Shown here in pieces: positions 6,810 to 12,675 of a DNA stretch of 12,675 bases. This DNA comes from an uncultured Bacteroidales bacterium (GTDB taxonomy: Bacteria > Bacteroidota > Bacteroidia > Bacteroidales > P3), in NCBI GenBank assembly GCA_947176875.1, contig CAMWSI010000007.1, forward strand, positions 1 through 12,675, given 5' to 3'. Position numbers and translations under genes: made by a program. Position 1 is the first letter of the stretch. Each line of letters starts with the position of its first letter. The notes beneath the pieces were generated by a model. The model had not been told where the DNA came from, did no database searches, and saw only the letters and a list, made by a program, of their open reading frames with translations.

Positions 6810-9800
6810 GGTCAGGCTGAGGAAAGGGGAGGCCGGTTCATGGGCGGCCTGTTTGAACCCGTTGGCCGGCCATATTTCCACCAGAGTTGTCTTGCTTTGC
6901 GTACAGCGGCCGCGGAAACTGGTCAGCGTCACGGCAAATGTACCGGTGTCCAGAAAACGGAATTCCGCATAAGGGCCCTCGGCGTACAACAATTCCGCTT
7001 CGGCCGGCAGGGTCCAGCGCGAACTGTCGGAGGGCGGGTAGGAAACGTCTGCGGCCGTAACGGTTTCGCCGACACGCAGTTGTGTGCTGATCCAGAAGAT
7101 GCTGCTCACGGTATCGTCTATGGTGACGACGCGCGCCGTGTCTTGATAGCGGCAGACGCCGTATTGTACGAGCGTCAGGCGGTGCAGGCCGTCTTGGTCG
7201 CTTTCCGTTTCGAGGCCGGAAGACAGGCTGCCGTCCGGCAACCGCCAGAAGCCGACGACATCCGCGGCTTTTTCCGTAAAGACCGGTTGAAGCGTCGTGC
7301 TTTGGCCGGTGCACAAATATCGGGTTTCGAAAGGTTGCCATTGCAGGGCGGCGGCACGTACAAGCGTCACGTTCGTGTCGGCACGGCATTGGAGACTGTC
7401 GCTAACCGAAAGCACATAGTATCCGGTACGGGCGTTTTGGATGAGGTTGGCCGCGCTTGTATAATCCGCGTGGTGCCATTGGAACCGGTAAGGCGGTGTG
7501 CCGCCCGCCGCCTCTGCATGCAGGTGTCCCTGATCGTCGGGGCAGAGCGGCTGCCGGACTGTCAGGACGGGACGTAGCGGTTCGGGTTCTTTCAGTTCGA
7601 TGCTGTCTTGTATGGTACAGCCGTTGCGGTCGGTTACGGTCAGATGGTACGACCCGACGGCGAGCCCGTGGCAGGCGGCGGTTTCGGAACCTTCCCGCCA
7701 ATGATAGCGATAGGGGTAGCTGCCGCCGGAGACATCGGCCGTAAGCGAGCCGTCGCCGCGGCCGAAGCAGCGCGGCATGGTCGGCAGGATGCGTGAGGTC
7801 AGGGGGGCGGGTTCGGTAAGTCTGAAAGCGGCGGCGCAGGTGTGGCCGTCGGCATCGATGACCGAGAGTTCGTATAACGCGGCCGGCAGATTTTTGATGA
7901 AGACGCCGGTGTCTCCGTGTTGCCAGAGGACGCGGTAGGGCGGCTGTCCGCCGAGAATTTCCACGCTCAGCGCGCCATCGGACAGCCCGTGGCAACTCAC
8001 GGCCCGCGTGCAACTGATGCGGGCTTCGAAACCGGCCTGTGCGTCGAACGGAAATTCTCCGCGCACGGCGCATGCATGTCGGTCATAGACCGTTACGGCG
8101 TAGTTCTCGCCACGTCTGTAGGCGATGCGGTCGGCCGTGTCGCCGTGCGCCCATTCGTACCGATAGGGCGGACAGCCGCCGGTCGGATTGGGATGAAGCC
8201 GACCGGCCGGAGCGGAGGCGGGCGTTTCGTCCGGGTCCGTGTCGGGCCGTTCCGCCGTCCACGGCGTCAAGTCCGCCGCCAGACGCAGTGGCGCCGGTTC
8301 GCTCAAAAACAGACGGTCGGTCGCTATAACACCATAGGTGTCTTCTATTTCCACACGGTAGAGTCCGCTCGGGAGCGGCGGACTTACGGCCGACGAGTAC
8401 GGCAAAGCGACTTCCCGCATTTTGCCGGATGTCGTTTCCGGTACCGCCTGAGTGTCTTGACTTTCATGGTTGTCCTGCGTTTCTCGGACATTGGGATTTT
8501 CCTGGTCGGTATGGAAAATCCGGAACCACCGGTAGTGGTAAGGCGCTTTGCCGCCGTCGGCCAGAACGGCCACCACGCCGCTGTCGCCGTGGCAGAGAAT
8601 GGGCGTTGCTTCTTCCAATAGCAATTGTACGGCCGTACTCAGTTCCACTTCGAAGCTATGGCTCAGGCCGTAGCCGTGGGCGTCGGTCGCGTCCAGCGTA
8701 TAGATTCCCGCCGGCAGTCCCGAGATGCCGACGTCGCCGCTTTCCGTCGCGTGAAATGACGTTACGGTGTCGCCCGCCGCATTCCGCCATACAATATGGT
8801 AAGGCGTTACGCCGCCGCCGAGATAGGCGCGGATCCGGCCGTTGTCTTCGGAACTGAATCGGTCTTCCAAAAAGACTTTTTCGCCTCGGCAATGCAATAC
8901 GTGCAGATTTGACAAAGTCAGAGGATCCGGACTTTCCACGGTGTAAGTCTGTTCGAAGCGACAACCGCTGCTGTCGGTCATCGTCAGGCGGTAAGTGCCG
9001 CTCCGGAGGCTGTCGGGCAACGAACCCGTCCAGTCCCGTATATCGGGCTCCGGGTTGTTTTCGTCCTGCCGTTCGTCCTCATATCGCCATACGGCCGTAA
9101 GGGGCGTGCGTCCGCCGAGCGGGTGCCAGTCTATGTGTCCGTCCGCCGCACCGTGGCCGCTTACGGCTTCTGTGTGTACGATGGCGCTTAGCGGCTGTGG
9201 CGCAGGCAGATGGAAACTGTCTAAGGCCATCACGCCTTTGGCATCGGTTACCGTCAGCAGATAGACGCCTCCGCCCAGACTGTCGGCCATCGTTTCGGCC
9301 TGCGGCGAAACCGTGTTGCCGTTGCGTCGCCAGTCGTAACGGTAAGGCGGTGTGCCGCCTTGTACAACAGCTTGCAGGGCGCCGTCATGCTTCCCGGCGC
9401 AACTGATGATGCGCCGCAACGCGATGCGGACGGTCAGATCGGGTGTCCGGGCGACCTCAGTCTCTCCGTTATGACTGCAGCCATGACTGTCGGTCACCTG
9501 ATAGCCGTAGCGGCCGTGAGCAAGTCGCTCAATGGTGGCTGTCGTGTCGGGCAGCGGTATCCATCGGCTGTCCTCGGCTGCGTCCCTGTCCGGGTCTCCG
9601 TCTTTCCCGCTGTTTCGTGTCGTATCCTCCGCCGTCCACGCATAGCGGTAAGGCGGCGTTCCGCCTTGTACGTCCAGTCGTATCGCCCCGTCGATGGCCG
9701 GCGGAACGGGAAGTCCGTAGCGGCTGCCCGCATAGGATTCTTCCGAAGCGGTCGCCCATACCGTCAGAGGTTCGGGTTTGTCTATCGTACCGGTCAGGAC

Positions 9801-12675
9801 GAGCGGGCAACCGTTGCGGTCCTGTACGTGTACTTCGAGACGCCCTTCCCCCAATCCGCTCAATTCGGCCGTACGTGCGGGCAGTTCCAAGCCGTTGTAC
9901 AGCCAGCGATGGGCATAAGGCGGCGTGCCGCCCCGTATGTCGGCGACGGCCGAGCCCGCTTCCGGTTCATGACAAGGAGAGGCGCTTGTCTGCAATTGGC
10001 CTTGCAAGACATCCGGTTCGGGAATGCGGAAGCGGAAATGGCTTTCGATGCCGTTCCTATCCGTCACGTAAAATGTATAATATCCGGCCCGCAGTTTCCA
10101 CAGCATCGGGAAGACCAGTTCCGCGCCGCCTTGTGTCTCCGTCTTTTCCGTTTCCACCCGCGTTTCCGCGATGTCTCCGTCCGACCCTTGCGCGGCTCTT
10201 TCCGCAGAAGTCCGCAACAACGGATCGGTTTCCTCATCTTCGTAACGGAACCGATAGCTGTAGGGCGGTTCACCGCCCGTCACCACCGCCTGCGCCATCG
10301 CTTCCCGGCCGCCGTGGCAGAGGATGCTGTCGGTCTGCCGTACCGAACAGGCGAGCGCGGCCGGTTGCGGCACGGTGGCGTCGAGGCTGTCCCGGCAACC
10401 GCGGCTATCTTCGACAAAAAGCCGGTATGTTCCGCCGCAAACGGCCTGCAACCCGGCTGATGAGCCCGTCGTTTCGGTTTGCCGCAAGGTGTCGCCTCTA
10501 TCGTCTGTCCACGTCAGACGCTTCGCGCCGCTGCCGCCGTTCAGCAGCACGCTTACGGAACCGTCACAGGCAGCCGCGGGCGTTACACCGTCCGTGCAGC
10601 CGCCGTAAGAAGCGGCCTGTATATCCGTTATCGTCGGCCGCAGTCGTTCGGGTTCCGCCAAAGTCAGAACCGCTGTCGATTCTATATTCAGGGCATCGGT
10701 CACGGTCAATTCGTAGGTTCCGGCAGGTAATCCGTCCGCCGTATCGTCGGCATTGGCCAAAACGACGTCCCGTATCGAGTCTATGGTCTGCGGTACGTCT
10801 TTCAACCTGCTCTTGTTCAACGCCCGCCACGTATAGCGGTAAGGCGGCGTGCCGCCGGTCGCCCGTGCCTGCAATCCGCCTGTCGTTTCGCCTCCGCAGG
10901 CAATGTCGGCCGTCACGTTCAGGAATGCTTGCAACGGTTCGACAAACGGTATGGCCATTTCGAAAGAAGCCAGGCATTCCCGTGCGTCGAAAACCGTCAG
11001 ACGGTAGCCGCCGCTTTCACAGTTCTCCAATACAGGGATTTCCGTATAGCTGATTCTGTTGGTCGGCAGGTGTGTCCAGGCATACCGGTAGGGAGGTGTT
11101 CCTCCTTTAATCAAGGCGGTAATCCGTCCGTCGGCCGCTACGGCCGGCAACAGCCCCTCCCGATAGCCGGCGTAAGACGGTTGCTCCACACGCGGACGGT
11201 CGGCCGTAATCGGCGCAGGCTCGTTGAAAATCACTTCGGCCGTCGTGCGACAACCGTTCAGATCCGTAATGACGGCGCGGTATGTGCCGGCCGGCACGTC
11301 GTTCAGTCCGCGTTCCGTGCTGCCGTTCGACCACCGGATGTCGAAGGGCGGGTTTCCGCCGCGTATCAGCAGGGCGCAGGCACCGTCATAACCGTTGAAG
11401 CAACTTACCTCGTGTGTCTTGATGATGCTGGCGCTTAGGCGGTCGTAAGATTCCACGACAATCGTCGTATCGACCGTGCAGCCGTTGGCGTCGCCCGCTG
11501 TCAGCGGGTAACGTCCCCCCATTTTGTTTTTCTGCGGCAGACCGAACGTGTTGTACGTAACACGGCTGAGCGGTGGGGTACCGCCCTCGGCATGGGCGTC
11601 AAAGTAGCCGAGTTGCAGTTGGTTCGATGTGTTGTAATGCACATGGCGCAGGCTGTCCACCACAATGCGCAGCGGCGTGTCCGGCTGCCGGATATAGGTT
11701 TTGTATTCGGTCAGGCAGCCTCGGCTGTCAAATACTTTCAGTTTGTAATGACCGGCCGGTACATTCTCTATCTTGAAGCCGTCCGTGAAGTTGTCCCAAT
11801 ACCCTGCCAGCGGCGGGGTACCGCCATTTATGAGAAATACGGCCGATCCCGTATGCTGTCCGTGACATTTGACGTCGGTGGTGGAAGAAACGGCTATGCT
11901 GAACGGAGCCGGTTCCTTTAGGCTCATCGAGGCCGTCGTTTTCAACCGCGGCAAAAAGCGGTGCCGGACTTCCACCGCATAGGCCGTATTCGCCCGAATC
12001 TGTCCCAACGTAGCTTCACGGCCCACCGTACCGCCATCGGTTTTCCAGATATAATCGAGAAACCTCTCGTCCACCGTGCCGGTCGGAACGGCTTGCAATA
12101 TACCGTCGTCCGCACCGTGACAACTGATGGGCGCACGCGCTTGCACCGATACGCCCAACAGGTTGTCGAGCACTTTGATTTCCGTTTTGGCCGCGTCGCC
12201 GCAGACGTTGGCGTCGGAAATGAGGAAATAGTAATGACCGGCTTTTGAAATGTGCAACGTGTCGTGCGGAAAAGGGGTCGTGTGGCTGGGAGACATGCCT
12301 TGTGCGTTCAGCGTGCCGTACGAAACGGTATAAGGCGGCGTGCCGTTCCGTATCAAGTCCCGCCGTATGACCACATGGCCGTCTTCAGTCGTTTTCGTCT
12401 GGCCGTTTTCGATGATGGTGCCGCTGATGTCTTTCGTTTGAATCGGCCATTCGATAGGCGGCACCACCGGAATGGAACCGTCGAATTCGTAATGGCCTTT
12501 CAATACATCGTTGCCGTAATATCGGAAAGCGAACCGGTGTTCGCCTTGCGGTATGGAGTCGGATCGGACGGTAAATATCCGTTTATATTGTTCGTTTGTT
12601 TCTTCGATTTTGAACAGCGCGGAGGGGTGCCATCCGTCATTTTTCCATTCGTGGACTTCGTAACGGGTCATGCCC
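6567..12675 (-). CDS. Giant SprB-repeat surface protein with T9SS type A sorting domain, 5'-truncated by the window edge
   Basis: At least 2034 residues; the frame is open through the right edge, so the ATG at 12671 is an internal Met and the signal peptide lies outside. Numbering from that Met: 1-174 is a beta-rich region with one repeat-like NGTPPY; 175-1776 holds about 18 SprB-like repeats of 75-115 residues, each typically with an opening SCHG-like motif and DG, the GGTPPYRYxW core, a PAGTYxLTVTDxxGC strand pair and a closing EPxPL linker; 1777-1955 is an Ig/PKD-like pair; 1956-2034 is the type A sorting domain (APNPTTDRTQ ... GLYILMLHTGQ ... KSTKIIVAG). By family knowledge, T9SS exports such proteins through the outer membrane and anchors or releases them after tail cleavage. 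SprB repeats are named from the gliding adhesin of Flavobacterium johnsoniae, whose tail is type B, so gliding is not implied here. Adhesion or matrix building is inferred. The next gene downstream is the FN3 protein. Confidence 0.92.
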   Translation of the reverse strand, partial: GMTRYEVHEWKNDGWHPSALFKIEETNEQYKRIFTVRSDSIPQGEHRFAFRYYGNDVLKGHYEFDGSIPVVPPIEWPIQTKDISGTIIENGQTKTTEDGHVVIRRDLIRNGTPPYTVSYGTLNAQGMSPSHTTPFPHDTLHISKAGHYYFLISDANVCGDAAKTEIKVLDNLLGVSVQARAPISCHGADDGILQAVPTGTVDERFLDYIWKTDGGTVGREATLGQIRANTAYAVEVRHRFLPRLKTTASMSLKEPAPFSIAVSSTTDVKCHGQHTGSAVFLINGGTPPLAGYWDNFTDGFKIENVPAGHYKLKVFDSRGCLTEYKTYIRQPDTPLRIVVDSLRHVHYNTSNQLQLGYFDAHAEGGTPPLSRVTYNTFGLPQKNKMGGRYPLTAGDANGCTVDTTIVVESYDRLSASIIKTHEVSCFNGYDGACALLIRGGNPPFDIRWSNGSTERGLNDVPAGTYRAVITDLNGCRTTAEVIFNEPAPITADRPRVEQPSYAGYREGLLPAVAADGRITALIKGGTPPYRYAWTHLPTNRISYTEIPVLENCESGGYRLTVFDARECLASFEMAIPFVEPLQAFLNVTADIACGGETTGGLQARATGGTPPYRYTWRALNKSRLKDVPQTIDSIRDVVLANADDTADGLPAGTYELTVTDALNIESTAVLTLAEPERLRPTITDIQAASYGGCTDGVTPAAACDGSVSVLLNGGSGAKRLTWTDDRGDTLRQTETTGSSAGLQAVCGGTYRLFVEDSRGCRDSLDATVPQPAALACSVRQTDSILCHGGREAMAQAVVTGGEPPYSYRFRYEDEETDPLLRTSAERAAQGSDGDIAETRVETEKTETQGGAELVFPMLWKLRAGYYTFYVTDRNGIESHFRFRIPEPDVLQGQLQTSASPCHEPEAGSAVADIRGGTPPYAHRWLYNGLELPARTAELSGLGEGRLEVHVQDRNGCPLVLTGTIDKPEPLTVWATASEESYAGSRYGLPVPPAIDGAIRLDVQGGTPPYRYAWTAEDTTRNSGKDGDPDRDAAEDSRWIPLPDTTATIERLAHGRYGYQVTDSHGCSHNGETEVARTPDLTVRIALRRIISCAGKHDGALQAVVQGGTPPYRYDWRRNGNTVSPQAETMADSLGGGVYLLTVTDAKGVMALDSFHLPAPQPLSAIVHTEAVSGHGAADGHIDWHPLGGRTPLTAVWRYEDERQDENNPEPDIRDWTGSLPDSLRSGTYRLTMTDSSGCRFEQTYTVESPDPLTLSNLHVLHCRGEKVFLEDRFSSEDNGRIRAYLGGGVTPYHIVWRNAAGDTVTSFHATESGDVGISGLPAGIYTLDATDAHGYGLSHSFEVELSTAVQLLLEEATPILCHGDSGVVAVLADGGKAPYHYRWFRIFHTDQENPNVRETQDNHESQDTQAVPETTSGKMREVALPYSSAVSPPLPSGLYRVEIEDTYGVIATDRLFLSEPAPLRLAADLTPWTAERPDTDPDETPASAPAGRLHPNPTGGCPPYRYEWAHGDTADRIAYRRGENYAVTVYDRHACAVRGEFPFDAQAGFEARISCTRAVSCHGLSDGALSVEILGGQPPYRVLWQHGDTGVFIKNLPAALYELSVIDADGHTCAAAFRLTEPAPLTSRILPTMPRCFGRGDGSLTADVSGGSYPYRYHWREGSETAACHGLAVGSYHLTVTDRNGCTIQDSIELKEPEPLRPVLTVRQPLCPDDQGHLHAEAAGGTPPYRFQWHHADYTSAANLIQNARTGYYVLSVSDSLQCRADTNVTLVRAAALQWQPFETRYLCTGQSTTLQPVFTEKAADVVGFWRLPDGSLSSGLETESDQDGLHRLTLVQYGVCRYQDTARVVTIDDTVSSIFWISTQLRVGETVTAADVSYPPSDSSRWTLPAEAELLYAEGPYAEFRFLDTGTFAVTLTSFRGRCTQSKTTLVEIWPANGFKQAAHEPASPFLSLTTAPNPTTDRTQIILDMQIQTDVSYALIEAVSGRIRQRGKWQVPEGRSVRTLELPRQAGLYILMLHTGQATKSTKIIVAGH
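7344..12149 (-). repeat. Tandem array of about 18 divergent SprB-like repeats (coding)
   Basis: Repeats of about 75-115 codons sit within the giant gene. Cores encoding GGTPPY or variants lie near 11812, 11572, 11347, 11092, 10843, 10524, 10264, 9919, 9652, 9346, 9099, 8803, 8542, 8167, 7939, 7713 and 7492. One further degenerate unit opens the array (about 12149-11910), with ISCHG but no GGTPPY. Most units have one Cys near the start and one at DxxGC, a likely disulfide pair, though several have lost one of the two. DNA identity between units is confined to short cores, so the array is old and diverged rather than recently expanded. Confidence 0.85.

Noticed and set aside
9443..11053. Plus-strand open frame of 536 codons, and similar long frames at 6495-7577 and 9360-10460
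   Set aside because: They lie opposite the giant repeat gene and are very rich in Arg, Ser and Pro with no domain-like pattern. They are expected on the complement of G+C-rich repeat coding sequence.
7344..12149. The array as a CRISPR or non-coding tandem repeat
   Set aside because: Units are long, in frame, diverged and encode SprB-like domains in one continuous reading frame.
6567..12675. The giant protein as a gliding-motility SprB orthologue
   Set aside because: The sorting domain is type A rather than type B and no sprF-like gene follows. Shared repeats alone do not support gliding.

Overview
The window is about 12.7 kb of G+C-rich DNA that reads as a Bacteroidota (probably Bacteroidales) chromosome. 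Three things point there. Two promoters match the Bacteroidota -7 box TAnnTTTG. A giant SprB-repeat protein ends in a type IX secretion (T9SS) type A sorting domain. The tgt and acyltransferase genes are of the Bacteroidota type. High G+C is compatible with Rikenellaceae/Alistipes-like genomes, but the genus cannot be fixed from this sequence.

Left part (1-4983), housekeeping and metabolism. The 3' two-thirds of tgt (queuosine tRNA modification) enters from the left edge. It converges on a minus-strand gene for a chorismatase-like enzyme (FkbO/Hyg5/XanB2 type). That gene diverges from a plus-strand pair across a roughly 60 bp region in which two Bacteroidota-type promoters overlap completely. 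The pair is a small Cys-rich C_GCAxxG_C_C protein followed 4 bp later by a DUF819 multi-pass membrane protein. After a short hairpin comes a lysophospholipid/glycerol-phosphate acyltransferase with an unusual H-x5-D motif and a C-terminal membrane region.

Right part (4978-12675), a minus-strand surface module. About half the window is one coding region, open to the right edge. It encodes at least 2034 residues carrying about 18 divergent SprB-type repeats (GGTPPYxYxW ... DxxGC), a PKD/Ig-like stretch and a T9SS type A C-terminal domain. Downstream on the same strand is a 498-residue secreted protein with a TANFOR-like beta domain, two fibronectin III-like domains and a small C-terminal beta module. 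Its stop codon overlaps that of the acyltransferase. The two genes probably form one transcription unit making an exported or cell-surface pair. No gliding-specific partner such as sprF is visible, and the sorting domain is type A rather than the type B of SprB, so a role as an adhesin or matrix protein is more likely than a gliding track protein.

I found no tRNA, rRNA, CRISPR array, insertion sequence or phage gene. Apart from these genes the DNA holds only short intergenic gaps (under 100 bp). The many long open frames opposite the giant gene look like shadows caused by high G+C. The most interesting material is the repeat protein (a recurrent acidic insert at one fixed place, a distinct 'SY' repeat subtype, a hairpin-forming DNA core in most repeats), its FN3 partner that ends where I recall relatives continuing, the overlapping divergent promoters, and the stand-alone chorismatase-like gene.
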